Notes under the pieces: model-generated
Seen by the model: only the letters and a program-made list of their open reading frames with translations
The model's database searches: none
Told to the model about the DNA's origin: nothing
Shown here: positions 40,178-49,393 of the stretch, in pieces
Numbering within the stretch: the stretch's first letter is position 1
Layout of the letters: each line of letters opens with the position of its first letter
Position numbers and translations under genes: made by a program
Assembly (NCBI GenBank): GCA_049841275.1
Contig: JASGDN010000088.1
Span: 29,066 to 93,065 of the forward strand
Length of the DNA: 64,000 bases
Origin: JASGDN01 sp049841275
GTDB lineage: Bacteria > Chloroflexota > Chloroflexia > Thermomicrobiales > UBA6265
Direction of reading: 5' to 3'

Positions 40178-41278
40178 CTATGCCGCCTGAACCTGATCCG
40201 GCTTGAGCTGGTCGAGGATGGCGGTGCGCAGGTGGCTGGCGATGGCCTGCATGAAGAACGGAGGCACGCTGTTGCCGATCCTCCCCCACTGTTCCTGGTA
40301 GGTGCCGGTGAAGCGGAAGGCTGGTGGATACGCCCCGATCGTCGCCGCCTCCCGGATCGTGAGCGGTCGTTGCTCGGATGGATGGACGATGGTGGCGAAG
40401 CCGGTCCCCTTCTGGGTCTTCATCAGGGTTGGGCAGGGCCGGTCAGGATGCGGCTTGACGCAGGAGGAGTAGCCCTTGCCGATCACGTGCATCGCGCTCT
40501 GTCCCGGTCGCACCTGCGGCCAGAGCAGCCCATAGCTGTCGGTCAGCTCCGGCGTTGCGGCATCACCGGGTTGGCCCCCGATCCGGGCAGCTGCGGCAAG
40601 CGCGGTCCGGATCGGGATCGGCCACGTCGTGGCAGCCGGATGCGTTGGCGCCATTCCGAGGTCAGCGCGCACCCCGATCACGATCAGGCGAGCGCGGTGC
40701 TGGGGGACCCCGAAATACATCGCATTGAGCACGCGGGCCGAGACCCGGTAGCCGGCCGCCTTCAGGGCGAGCAGGCAGTCGGCGAAGACGAGCCGCATCC
40801 TGCCCCGGACCATGCCGGCGACGTTCTCCATCACGAAGACCCTGGGCTGCAGGTTGGCCAGCAATCGGACATACTCCCGGAAGAGCGTGTTGCGGCTGTC
40901 GCTGAGCTGCCGACGTCCGGCCATGCTGAATCCCTGGCAGGGCGGGGATCCGTCGAGGACATCCAGTTCCCCCGATGCCAGGCCTGCCTGCTCTAGGATG
41001 GCGTCGGCGGTCAGTTCGGCGATGTCGCCCTCCCAGGTCGGGACGTGGAGCAGGTTCTGGCGAAACGTGGCCATCGCGACCGGATCGTGGTCGGTGGCGA
41101 CGGTCTCCCGGAAGCCGGCCATCAGGTAGCCGAGGGAGGAACCACCGCCCCCCGCGAAGAGGCTGGCCACGGTCGGGGCGTTCGCCTCGCGGGGTGCCAT
41201 CGCTGCGTCCCAGCGATCCTCGAGGGTTGCCACCAGCTCAACGGGGGAAGGTGTGACCACACTGGGGACACGTGACAT
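40178..41278 (-). CDS. C5-cytosine DNA methyltransferase
   Basis: A 366-residue phage-type m5C methyltransferase. Motif I is SLFAGGGGSSLGYLMAGF, the catalytic loop GSPPCQGFSMAGRR includes PCQ, VFVMENVAGMV is motif VI, and QHRARLIVIG is motif VIII. RIGNSVPPFFM is the C-terminal motif X. It has no partner endonuclease nearby, so it is probably an orphan enzyme protecting the element's DNA. The ATG at 41278 lies inside the ParB-like gene by 41 bases. Confidence 0.92.
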   Translation of the reverse strand: MSRVPSVVTPSPVELVATLEDRWDAAMAPREANAPTVASLFAGGGGSSLGYLMAGFRETVATDHDPVAMATFRQNLLHVPTWEGDIAELTADAILEQAGLASGELDVLDGSPPCQGFSMAGRRQLSDSRNTLFREYVRLLANLQPRVFVMENVAGMVRGRMRLVFADCLLALKAAGYRVSARVLNAMYFGVPQHRARLIVIGVRADLGMAPTHPAATTWPIPIRTALAAAARIGGQPGDAATPELTDSYGLLWPQVRPGQSAMHVIGKGYSSCVKPHPDRPCPTLMKTQKGTGFATIVHPSEQRPLTIREAATIGAYPPAFRFTGTYQEQWGRIGNSVPPFFMQAIASHLRTAILDQLKPDQVQAA

Positions 41279-41738
41279 GAGCCACCTCCTCGGCTGCGGA
41301 TTCGTCGTATTCGGGGAAGGTGATGTCCGGGGCATCGGCGAGGAGGCTCGCGAGGTCGTCATCCGTGAAGATGCCTACGAGGTCGCTCTCCGCGGCGAGA
41401 GTGCGCAGGACCTCACGGTCCCAGGTCGCCAGTTCACCAGCGCGGTTGTCGAAGAGGGCGAGTCGCCGCTTCTGTTCCGAGGAGAGGTTGCGGCGGCGCA
41501 CCGCGATCAGGGTCTCACCGTCGGCATCGACGATCTGCACCTGCGTCAGACCGGCCGCCCGGGCTGCTTCGACGGTGGCGTTGCCGGCAAGGACGACATC
41601 ATCCTCGTCGATCACGATCGAGCGGGCAGCGCCGACCTCACGCAGGCTGTCGGCGATCATGGCGAGGTTCTCCTCGGTGTGGGAGCGGGCGTTGCGGGGA
41701 TCGGGCTGCAAGGCATCAAGGCGTGTATCGGTCGTCAT
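41238..41738 (-). CDS. ParB/Srx-fold (ParB N-terminal) domain protein
   Basis: A 166-residue protein with a ParB-like nuclease fold: RNARSHTEENLAMIADSLRE, then VLAGNATVEAARAAGL (the conserved G-N-x-x-x-x-A motif). The C-terminus ends CPQCGHTFPR, a half zinc site. Such proteins accompany DNA methyltransferases in phages, possibly as nucleases or DNA-binding regulators. The ATG at 41738 is used; it overlaps the methyltransferase start. Confidence 0.85.
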   Translation of the reverse strand: MTTDTRLDALQPDPRNARSHTEENLAMIADSLREVGAARSIVIDEDDVVLAGNATVEAARAAGLTQVQIVDADGETLIAVRRRNLSSEQKRRLALFDNRAGELATWDREVLRTLAAESDLVGIFTDDDLASLLADAPDITFPEYDESAAEEVAHVTCPQCGHTFPR

Positions 41739-41835
41739 GAGTGAGGTCCTCCAGAAAAACGGAAGGGCCGCCGGCCGAGCAACGGTGTGCTCGAATCCGG
41801 CGGCCCATGTATCCACCAACAGGTTGTTGTTATGT

Positions 41836-42063
41836 TCATTCTAGCAGGTGCGCATGGTCAATGAAGATCGATCCGCCCTCGAATCGCCTAGCCGCGCCGC
41901 AGCAAGGGCAGGTCACCATCACGTGCCGCGCGTCGAGATGGACGGTGATCCGGGTGACCGAGGGCAGGAGGCGAAGCATGCCTCCCGAGGTCAGGTGGCC
42001 GAGGACGGCGCCATGAGGACAGGGACAACGCAGGTTCCGGCAGGTCCAGGTACGGGTGCTCAT
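41836..42063 (-). CDS. Small Cys-rich protein
   Basis: A 75-residue protein with two Cys clusters: WTCRNLRCPCPHG near the N-terminus and VTCPCCGAARRF near the C-terminus, which could bind zinc. It lies between the primase and ParB-like genes on the same strand. The function is unknown; similar small zinc proteins are common in phage early operons. Confidence 0.5.
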   Translation of the reverse strand: MSTRTWTCRNLRCPCPHGAVLGHLTSGGMLRLLPSVTRITVHLDARHVMVTCPCCGAARRFEGGSIFIDHAHLLE

Positions 42064-42127
42064 GGGGGATCTCCAGGTCGGGTTGGTCAGTCTGGTCAGG
42101 CATGCAAGCAATAAGGGTGCGTGAATC

Positions 42128-44908
42128 TCAGGCGACGGCACCGTGATGGGCAATCGCACAGGGCAGGCAGACATAGCGGCGGTCGGGTGGCAACTCGACA
42201 CCGCAGTACACACAGTGCTCCGGTTCGGGCACCCCTCCCCTATGCAATGCCTGACCAACCCGACCATCCTGACCGGAATCCGCCGCGTTGGGGGGTCGTT
42301 GCATATGTTGAGATTCCTCAGGTGCGGGCCGTGCTTCCGCCTTTGACTCCCTCACATCGTCGAGATCGGAATCAGCCGGTAATGGTGCTGCCGAAGGACT
42401 GAGGACATCCCGCGACAGGTGCAGGACTTTCCGCCGGGCACCGGCGAGGGTGCGCCGGACCGTGCGAGTCTGGCGGACCTCCTGCTCGGTCGTGACCAGC
42501 AGCCCGGCCTCGTCGAGGCGCTTCCAGAGCGTTTGCGCACCGATGGCGATCGCCGTGCCTGACGCCGTGCCGAAGTGCTGGGCAACGTGATAGGCAGCGT
42601 TGGGTTCGAGGAAGAGCCCGTCGTCATCCAGCCAACCGGCACACCGGCCCTGGGTCTGCCATTCATGGCGCTGGAATCCGCCCGTGCCGATCTCCCGGGG
42701 CCGCCATCCCCACGCTTCCGGTCGGTCCGGAGCATCTCCGGTCGGACCCGCGATATGAGCCGCACCAGAGGCGATCGCGCCGGTGAGCAGGTCAAGGAAG
42801 CGTTGGACGGGATCTTCCTGGTGAAGATGCCCGGACTGCGCAGAACCGAGATCAACCAGCGTCTGCCAAATCTCCGCCCACAGGGTCTGCCCGGCGTCCC
42901 GGGTGAAGGCGCCGGCCTCCACGCCGAAGCGGATCCAGAGCTGCCAGCTCGCCCCGAGCTGGGCGAGTGCGTCCGGGGTTCGGGCATGGATACCGGTCGC
43001 ATGGAGCTGTCCACGCAAGGTACGCACGGCCGGTCCGAAGTCCTCACGCACCCGCTCGATCCGTCCTGCAAGCCAGATGACGAATGCCCCAGTCGCCTGG
43101 GCAAGGCACTCGCGATTCGAGCCATCCTGGTAGCGGGCAAGGATGATGGGGTTGACATCGCCGGGTCCCACCTCGAGCACCAGCATGCGAGCGCGGATCG
43201 AATAGCCGCTGGGGATGTCCTCCCCCGTGCCCAGGATCAGGGCGCGCGGCGGATATGACGGTCGGACCGATCCATCCGCCTGCATCCGGCCCCGCCCTGC
43301 GGCGTTGCCCGCGCCCCGGATCACGCGATCAGCGGTGGCGTGGTAGCGCCGCACGTCGATCGGTGAGCCGGCCGGAGCAAAGTCATCGATCACGAGCAGA
43401 CAGTCCTTGAAATCGAAACTGACCCGTTCCAGGAAGTTCGGGGTCGCCGCCCACGAAGCCGGCAGGCTGGTACGGTCGAATCCAACGCCAAACGCCCGCT
43501 GGATCACCGCAGCCAATTCCGACTTCATCACTCCTGAGGGACCAACGAGGAAGAGTGCGAAATCGACCGGGGCGATGGCGATCAGCAGGGCGCGGAAGAT
43601 CGCGCCGATCAGCGGCACCATGAGGCGACGTGGTGCGAGATCAAGCAACGCTTTCACAGAGAGGATTGCCGTCCTGGTCGCCTTCACTCCCGAAGGTGCT
43701 GGTAGGCAGATGCCGGAGGCCGGGTTGTCCAGTCGGACCACGATGCCGGCAACAACGCCAGTGGGACCAAGCACCGCATCCTGCGTCAGGAACATCCAGA
43801 CGCCGTCGACCCTCCGCCATCCCGGGTGGGTGTACTCGCGTCTTCGGATCACATCGGGCGAAAGACGCTGGATCGCCTCCCGCACCCGATCCCGGTTTCC
43901 AGATCCCGCCACGATGATCGGAGCTGTACCCCAGGCGGTCGTCACCCACTGCAGGGATTCGAACCGGTTCGTGGGCACACGGACGGGAGAGAGCGCCCGT
44001 CCATTGGCGAGCGTCCCAGCGATCAGCAGTTCGCCGCGTTCGCTGAGGCCGTCGTCCGCGACGATCTCCTCCCGGATCTCCGCAGCGAAGTTGGTCAGCG
44101 TGACCCAGGTCTCATTGAGTCCTTCGCCTCGCCGGTAGACGATCCCGCCATTGAAGATCCAGTAGGGACCGTCCGGTTGCTGGCCCTCGTCGTCCGGGGC
44201 ATCCACCTGGTCGACAACGTGGGCCAGCAGGTCGGTGACGGTGTGGCTGCCGACGAGGAAGTCGTCGAGCCCGACCTTCACCCCACCCGGCCCGGCAGGG
44301 AGCTGGATGATCCTCACGGTTGCCCCGCGCGTCCTGAGCATGGCAGCTAGGCGATCGAGCGCCTTGCGCACAGCGGGCTTGGTCACGACATCGGAATCGA
44401 AGACGAGGTAGACGTCCCGGCCGTTGAGGGCCACGACCTCGAAGTCGGGCAGGGCAACCTTGCCGCCCTGGGCGTTGGTTCCCCGCCAGTTCCAGACACC
44501 GAGCACGGCAATGCAGCAGAGGTCATGCGAGGCTGCCGCATCGGCCTTGCGGGCACCCTCGGTGATGAAGAGCGGGATCGAGGGGTCCCCGAGCAGGGTG
44601 CGGCATCCCGGTGGTACATCGAGCACCATATGAGAGCCGCGAGGCGTCTCGTACTTGAGCGGCTTGCCGTCCCGTATCCGGGGTTCGTCCGGCCGCGCCT
44701 GGTAGGTGGCGATCTGGCCAAGCACGTCGTGAACAGGAATGAGCAGGGCGGGCACGCGGGCCTGAGAGGCGCTGAACCCCAGTCGCTGCATCTCGGCCTT
44801 CGTCGTGATCGAACGGTAACCGCGGGCGACGACGACGTCCGGATCGATGCCCGAGCCGTCGAGCAGCGCCTGATGCGGGGGAAGGAGCAAGGGGGCGTCG
44901 CTGGTCAT
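42128..44908 (-). CDS. Phage/plasmid primase-helicase with DUF3854-like domain
   Basis: A 926-residue replication protein. The N-terminal TOPRIM/DUF3854-like primase part contains FITEGARKADAAAS and VYLVFDSDVVTKPAVRKAL. The central ATPase domain has Walker A in GPSGVMKSELAAV and a likely Walker B (FKDCLLVIDDFAP). The C-terminus ends in a Cys4 zinc site (CVYCGVELPPDRRYVCLPC). It is the presumed replication initiator or helicase of the element. Its start overlaps the AlpA-like gene stop by ATGA. Confidence 0.8.
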   Translation of the reverse strand: MTSDAPLLLPPHQALLDGSGIDPDVVVARGYRSITTKAEMQRLGFSASQARVPALLIPVHDVLGQIATYQARPDEPRIRDGKPLKYETPRGSHMVLDVPPGCRTLLGDPSIPLFITEGARKADAAASHDLCCIAVLGVWNWRGTNAQGGKVALPDFEVVALNGRDVYLVFDSDVVTKPAVRKALDRLAAMLRTRGATVRIIQLPAGPGGVKVGLDDFLVGSHTVTDLLAHVVDQVDAPDDEGQQPDGPYWIFNGGIVYRRGEGLNETWVTLTNFAAEIREEIVADDGLSERGELLIAGTLANGRALSPVRVPTNRFESLQWVTTAWGTAPIIVAGSGNRDRVREAIQRLSPDVIRRREYTHPGWRRVDGVWMFLTQDAVLGPTGVVAGIVVRLDNPASGICLPAPSGVKATRTAILSVKALLDLAPRRLMVPLIGAIFRALLIAIAPVDFALFLVGPSGVMKSELAAVIQRAFGVGFDRTSLPASWAATPNFLERVSFDFKDCLLVIDDFAPAGSPIDVRRYHATADRVIRGAGNAAGRGRMQADGSVRPSYPPRALILGTGEDIPSGYSIRARMLVLEVGPGDVNPIILARYQDGSNRECLAQATGAFVIWLAGRIERVREDFGPAVRTLRGQLHATGIHARTPDALAQLGASWQLWIRFGVEAGAFTRDAGQTLWAEIWQTLVDLGSAQSGHLHQEDPVQRFLDLLTGAIASGAAHIAGPTGDAPDRPEAWGWRPREIGTGGFQRHEWQTQGRCAGWLDDDGLFLEPNAAYHVAQHFGTASGTAIAIGAQTLWKRLDEAGLLVTTEQEVRQTRTVRRTLAGARRKVLHLSRDVLSPSAAPLPADSDLDDVRESKAEARPAPEESQHMQRPPNAADSGQDGRVGQALHRGGVPEPEHCVYCGVELPPDRRYVCLPCAIAHHGAVA

Positions 44909-45132
44909 GCCGCGTCCCCACCAAGGCAGGAATCAACATTGACTCCGAGCAGCGTTTCCATCGCGCGGCGGGAAACGACCATGCGCCGCCCGAGCCGAAT
45001 GACCGGGACCGGCAGGGAGTCGCGCCTCGCAAGGTCATAAGCCGTTGAACGGTTGATACCGAGGAGCCGGGCAACATCCTCAATGTTGAGCGTGAGCCGG
45101 TCGAGTCGGCTGGCGGATGATTCCGTGTCCAT
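44905..45132 (-). CDS. AlpA/excisionase-like helix-turn-helix protein
   Basis: A 75-residue MerR-like winged helix protein: LNIEDVARLLGINRSTAYDLARR and PVIRLGRRMVVSRRAMETLL match the AlpA/excisionase type. Such proteins direct excision or early transcription of integrated elements. The ATG at 45132 has GGAGGG upstream. It is coupled to the primase gene. Confidence 0.85.
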   Translation of the reverse strand: MDTESSASRLDRLTLNIEDVARLLGINRSTAYDLARRDSLPVPVIRLGRRMVVSRRAMETLLGVNVDSCLGGDAA

Positions 45133-45273
45133 TGGACACCCTCCGTGAGACTGACGATCGCCCTGTGCGATCTCGTGTCACCACGGTAGGGAATGGATGA
45201 GCGGCAAGAACGGCAGAAACGGCATGCTCACCAAACGTGGCAACCGGGAAGCGTTCTTGCCGGAGTCCAGATG

Positions 45274-46611
45274 CTATGCGGCGTCGATTTCTGCCGCTTC
45301 TGCCGGTGGCGGCCATTCTTTGCCTTCGGTTCTCCACCGTGCGATCAGAGTTCGGAAGGTGCGATCTCTCAACGGCTTCCCTAGATGCGTGAGCCGTTCA
45401 GCAAGCTCCACCTGCGTTGGCCACTTGTCGCCGAATTCTTCGTACATCTGCCAATGAAGTGCGGCGGCTTCCTCATAGGTTACCTTCACACGTAGCCGCC
45501 CGTTTCGATGCAACGTTGTCGGCACGGGCGGATCCGAGACAGGATGCTGATCGTGGTCGACCCGCGAAACCGCGGATCTGAGATCGGCCCATGCCCAGGA
45601 TTCCTCTTCAAACACCTCGTCCAGGTCACCATGTGTCGAAAGGTCGATGCTGATCGGATCACCTTGTTCGGAGGCAAGCGCGATGATCTCGCTCCGCAGA
45701 CGCTCCAGGCGGTTCGGCATATCGGCCCGGATCCTTGTCCCCGACTCATCGCCATCCGGAGGCAGGATGTGCGGCAGGAGATCGGACACCAGGGCACGCA
45801 CCGGAGCCGATTCTGGCTGGTCAAGTCCACGCAGCAGCCGGTGCCGATAGCCCTGATAGGCCTCCTCGTCATGATCATATCGATGCCAGCCACCATGTGA
45901 GTCCGCGAGCACATTCCAGATCTCGCCAATTCGCGCAGTGATCTGGAGGGCATAAGCCAGCCAGTAGTCATCTTGCCGGTGAATATGTCGCCACAGGCTG
46001 CGACTCTTGCGCTTGTAGTCCCGGATCTGTTCGCTCGTCAGGCCAGTGATCAGTGCCCGATCCAGAACGCGTTGCACCCGCGCATGGTCGATACGATCAA
46101 GGGCATCGTCGAATACCTTGATGATGCCCTGTACAGTGCGCGAGTCGGAGGTGATCCCAACTGCCAGGCCAAGCACAATCAGATCACTCTCGACCTGGTC
46201 GAAGGCATCGGTGTACCGTGCACTATCGTCATCCGAAAGATGGGCGAGCTTGCTGCTTGTCGGAAGCTGCGGCGGGATCAGCTCCTGAGCGACTCGTCGG
46301 AGACGGGCACTGCTCTGCCGCTGGCGCAGGGCAGCAAGCAGCGAGGATCGCAGGATGACGTAGGCATGCACTTCCTGGGCGGCGCGATCTGCGATTCCCG
46401 GACCAGATGAAACGATGTCCCAGAGTCGCCGGAGGCAGTTGAGAAGTCCGACGGACAGAGGAAGCCACGCATCATGCGCAGCCACGTCGATCAGCACCTT
46501 CGCCTGATCCGGACCGAGCGGCAACGCAAGCGGCTCCAGCCGATCCGCTGCGATGCGCTGGCGGAGCAGGTGACGCTCGATGGGTTCTCCCTGAAACAGG
46601 ATCGTGGCCAA
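45274..46611 (-). CDS. Unknown 445-residue protein of the integrated element
   Basis: An unrecognised, mostly helical protein starting from TTG at 46611, with GGGGAG upstream. It has no membrane or enzyme motif. The C-terminal 50 residues look like a helix-turn-helix (WPTQVELAERLTHLG, then FRTLIARWRTEG). It is the first gene of the minus-strand module leading to the integrase. It could be a regulator, but this is only from the C-terminal region. Confidence 0.6.
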   Translation of the reverse strand: MATILFQGEPIERHLLRQRIAADRLEPLALPLGPDQAKVLIDVAAHDAWLPLSVGLLNCLRRLWDIVSSGPGIADRAAQEVHAYVILRSSLLAALRQRQSSARLRRVAQELIPPQLPTSSKLAHLSDDDSARYTDAFDQVESDLIVLGLAVGITSDSRTVQGIIKVFDDALDRIDHARVQRVLDRALITGLTSEQIRDYKRKSRSLWRHIHRQDDYWLAYALQITARIGEIWNVLADSHGGWHRYDHDEEAYQGYRHRLLRGLDQPESAPVRALVSDLLPHILPPDGDESGTRIRADMPNRLERLRSEIIALASEQGDPISIDLSTHGDLDEVFEEESWAWADLRSAVSRVDHDQHPVSDPPVPTTLHRNGRLRVKVTYEEAAALHWQMYEEFGDKWPTQVELAERLTHLGKPLRDRTFRTLIARWRTEGKEWPPPAEAAEIDAA

Positions 46612-46963
46612 TGGTCGGCTCCCCGGGCACGACGGACGAGAATGGACACAATCATACCAGAACGCATGTTCTCCTTGGAAGTGTCACGCCGTCACCTGTT
46701 TCTGCCCATCAGATTGGGACTGACCCACTGATACCCACAGAACTGCTATGGTGCCCATGTCCCCATGGTAACGTTCGGACACCCCTGTCCATTAGCATAT
46801 CTGCATTCATGGAAAGACTGGTTGCGCGAAGAATCACAATTAAGCGCAAAAGGCGATTGTCCGCGAGGTGATCCTAGCGCGATCACCTCGCGAATGGTCT
46901 CCCCGATCACCATCATCTCATCATGCAAGAACCAGATGCGTCCACCTGCGAGATAGCGATCCG
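46612..46963. other. Region between the RiPP operon and the integrated-element operon
   Basis: A 352-bp stretch carrying the hairpin at 46862-46892 and the presumed promoter of the 46611 gene. A minus frame from 46979 begins MAAHVADRYLAGGRIWFLHD and overlaps the preceding methyltransferase, but it passes through the hairpin and has no ribosome binding site, so it is not called a gene. Confidence 0.5.
46862..46892 (-). terminator. Hairpin at the end of the RiPP operon
   Basis: Perfect 12-bp arms CGCGAGGTGATC and GATCACCTCGCG around a 7-base loop, 70 bases after the last methyltransferase stop (46964). There is no U-tract, so termination is probable but not certain. Confidence 0.5.
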
Positions 46964-47572
46964 CTACGTGCGCAGCCATACGCTTTGCCGACCGTCAAAG
47001 AGACACGTCCATCCCCTCTCAAGCAACAACCGCTTCGTCTTGAACGTCTTCCCACCATTGCTATAGTGATTGTCGTCCAGAACCACGAGAGCGTCACGGC
47101 TCAGTTTGTCCTCCGCCATCACAAACTCATTTGCGTTGTGCTCTTGTGCCGCAACGGAGCTCCCATTGGGAGAACAATCGAAACTGTCCAGATACAGGAG
47201 ATCTATTTCCTGTGAGAATCCTTCCAGGAATCTGAGCGAATCACCGCATTCGAACACTACATCCACCCCAAGACCACTCACCGTATCACGGGCGGTTTGT
47301 ATCACCACGGGATCGAGGTCACAACTAAACAGCTTTCCACCATAATGCGCGAGTACTTCCGAAAACACATAGGTCGATCCCCCGTCACCAATCCAGTTCC
47401 CAGGAGAGCGCAAGGATCCCGTCTCTACGATGACGCGCCCATCCCGTTGGAGGTACATCCCTATCGCCATCTTGAAGGAGACGAAGCGATCACCAAGCCG
47501 CTCCTTATAACGACTGTCGAACCACGACCCCAGATACACAAAGTCCACTACTGCATTGGTGATGGTTTCCAT
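46964..47572 (-). CDS. SAM-dependent methyltransferase (class I)
   Basis: A 202-residue methyltransferase-like protein. The SAM-binding strand and loop read as VIVETGSLRSPGNWIGDGGST; LFSCDLDPVVIQTARD and LDSFDCSPNG supply the following acidic residues, with LVVLDDNHYSNGGKT near the end. This resembles O-methyltransferases of the macrocin/cephalosporin-tailoring type. It starts at 47572, two bases after the upstream methyltransferase stop, and is the last gene of the RiPP operon. The substrate could be the added sugar or the peptide. Confidence 0.7.
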   Translation of the reverse strand: METITNAVVDFVYLGSWFDSRYKERLGDRFVSFKMAIGMYLQRDGRVIVETGSLRSPGNWIGDGGSTYVFSEVLAHYGGKLFSCDLDPVVIQTARDTVSGLGVDVVFECGDSLRFLEGFSQEIDLLYLDSFDCSPNGSSVAAQEHNANEFVMAEDKLSRDALVVLDDNHYSNGGKTFKTKRLLLERGWTCLFDGRQSVWLRT

Positions 47573-47574
47573 GT

Positions 47575-48252
47575 CTATTCTCCCTGTGCTCCGCCATCGC
47601 CTGCTGGCTTCACCATGTACATTGCCGCCGCCACCACTGTGATCAGATGCCGTCCAACTCCGGACGGCCAAATACAGAGCTGCAATTGCCTCCAGTCCGC
47701 AATGGTGCCCCACCGTCGAAGGGTTCCTAGACCCAACCGGTTCACAAATCCGGGAATCTCGAGATAAAGTGGCACGGTGACGAGAATTCTCTCATTTGAC
47801 ACACGGGCCAGCTCCGCAAATGCCTTGTGAACTCCGGCATCATCATAGACTGCATCTCCGTAGTGACCACATCCAACATGCTCCAACGTGCTGATGCAGG
47901 TGACGGTGTCGAAACTCCGATCAGCAAACGGCAATCCCCGAACGAGGTCCGCAACAAACTCCCGGTCAGCTTGATGCTTTTTTGCATTGCGGCGCTGATC
48001 CACACCGACTGCAGATGGAAACAACTCCAGGATCTGTCCGTCCGCGTGACCCACATCAAGAATCCTCGTACCGCTGACTCTGGGCACTACGAAGTCGTAC
48101 TCGGCGTCCCGCTCATTCTCTTCTCCTTCAGATCCCAGCCACCAAGTGATGCTGGCGGGGTTGTTCTCCAGGGTTTCAATCGAGGCGAGATCGTTTGCAG
48201 GCAAGCCCAATTGCTGCACCACTTGGATCGCCTCATCGCTATCGAGAAACAT
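47575..48252 (-). CDS. SAM-dependent methyltransferase (class I)
   Basis: A 225-residue methyltransferase. SAM-binding motif I is TRILDVGHADGQILELF, where the usual second Gly is Ala, and motif II is VGVDQR; SFDTVTCISTLEHVG is motif IV. It belongs to the sugar or small-molecule tailoring type. It lies 25 bases after a glycosyltransferase gene in the same operon, so methylation of an added sugar is a reasonable idea. Confidence 0.75.
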   Translation of the reverse strand: MFLDSDEAIQVVQQLGLPANDLASIETLENNPASITWWLGSEGEENERDAEYDFVVPRVSGTRILDVGHADGQILELFPSAVGVDQRRNAKKHQADREFVADLVRGLPFADRSFDTVTCISTLEHVGCGHYGDAVYDDAGVHKAFAELARVSNERILVTVPLYLEIPGFVNRLGLGTLRRWGTIADWRQLQLCIWPSGVGRHLITVVAAAMYMVKPAGDGGAQGE

Positions 48253-48277
48253 CTCTCACTCTCCTTTGCTGATTTGG

Positions 48278-49393
48278 CTACCGATCCCTATCGAGAAGCG
48301 ATTTGTAAACCGCGATCAGGTGTGTGGCCATGTTCTCGGACCGGAAGTGCTGCGCTCTCAAAAGGCCTTCCCTTCGCATACATTCGCGTCTTTCTGGCAC
48401 GGTGAGCACCTGTATCAAGGCATCTCTGAACGAATACTCATCGGAGGCATCAACCAAGAGCGCCGCACCAGTCAGCGTTTCTTCCAGTGCGCAAATCCGC
48501 CTGGCAACCACAGGCAACCCCATCGCCATCGCTTCCACCGGTGGAAGCCCGAATCCCTCCTCTTCCGACGGATAGCACATTGCCGTGGCCCTGGAGTAAG
48601 TCCACGCAAGATCCTCATCGGTCAATTGCTCGGTGGCAAGTATTCCCCGACGGATCTCATCTCCAGGGCGATAGTGGTGGATGGGCACCCCACTACCGAT
48701 TGCGGCCTGACTTAGGCAAGACTCAAACTTTCCCAGATTGGAACCATGGATACATAGCAACGTTACGTCACCTCCCATCAGCTCCCACATCTGTCCGAAC
48801 GCCCCGACAAGATCAGCCACCCCTTTTCGTGGGGCATAGCCACCGCAATACAGAACTACATTCCGCCACCGCTCACTTGCCCCTCTCTGATATCTGTCAT
48901 CGAGAAACGCATCACCAATGCCATTCCTCACCACGTTGACATCACCGAAGGACACCCCTAGATCCCGCACGGCGCACTTGGCACTGTAATGAGAGGGGAC
49001 AACTATCTTGTCGGCATTAGCGGCACACATGCGGATCGCTCGCTGTGTACCGGCGATCCCCTCCCGCGCATCAACATTGCGAATCATCATGGTGTCATGA
49101 ATCGACGCCACGACCGGAATGTCACACGTCAGTGGTATTAGGTAATCGAGCCCATGGAACACATCCACTGGAAAGCACTCCTTTCCCAACCGGATGAACT
49201 GACTCGTGTTCACTTCAACTGACTCGAATACGCCGTCCACCAAGCCGTTCCTGATGTCTTCTCGCTCTCCGACAACCACGAACTCTATATCTGTCGTCAT
49301 TCGACTGAGCGCACCAAGCAACGCTCTCTGGACAGAACGAATGCCGGATGTTCCTGCCAGATGGGAAACACCCAATCCTACTCGCGCGCTCAT
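48278..49393 (-). CDS. GT4 glycosyltransferase
   Basis: A 371-residue GT-B glycosyltransferase. The N-terminus MSARVGLGVSHLAGTSGIRS is a donor/acceptor Rossmann strand; the C-terminal half has EEEGFGLPPVEAMAMGLPVV, the GT4 E-x7-E signature for nucleotide-sugar binding. It starts at 49393, overlapping the next glycosyltransferase stop by four bases. It is likely to transfer a sugar to the peptide product or to the first sugar. Donor and acceptor are unknown. Confidence 0.85.
   Translation of the reverse strand: MSARVGLGVSHLAGTSGIRSVQRALLGALSRMTTDIEFVVVGEREDIRNGLVDGVFESVEVNTSQFIRLGKECFPVDVFHGLDYLIPLTCDIPVVASIHDTMMIRNVDAREGIAGTQRAIRMCAANADKIVVPSHYSAKCAVRDLGVSFGDVNVVRNGIGDAFLDDRYQRGASERWRNVVLYCGGYAPRKGVADLVGAFGQMWELMGGDVTLLCIHGSNLGKFESCLSQAAIGSGVPIHHYRPGDEIRRGILATEQLTDEDLAWTYSRATAMCYPSEEEGFGLPPVEAMAMGLPVVARRICALEETLTGAALLVDASDEYSFRDALIQVLTVPERRECMRREGLLRAQHFRSENMATHLIAVYKSLLDRDR

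Noticed and set aside
46746..46979. Minus-strand frame starting MAAHVADRYLAGG after the last RiPP-operon methyltransferase
   Set aside because: It overlaps the methyltransferase stop, has no ribosome binding site, and its second half runs through a perfect hairpin with unlikely composition.
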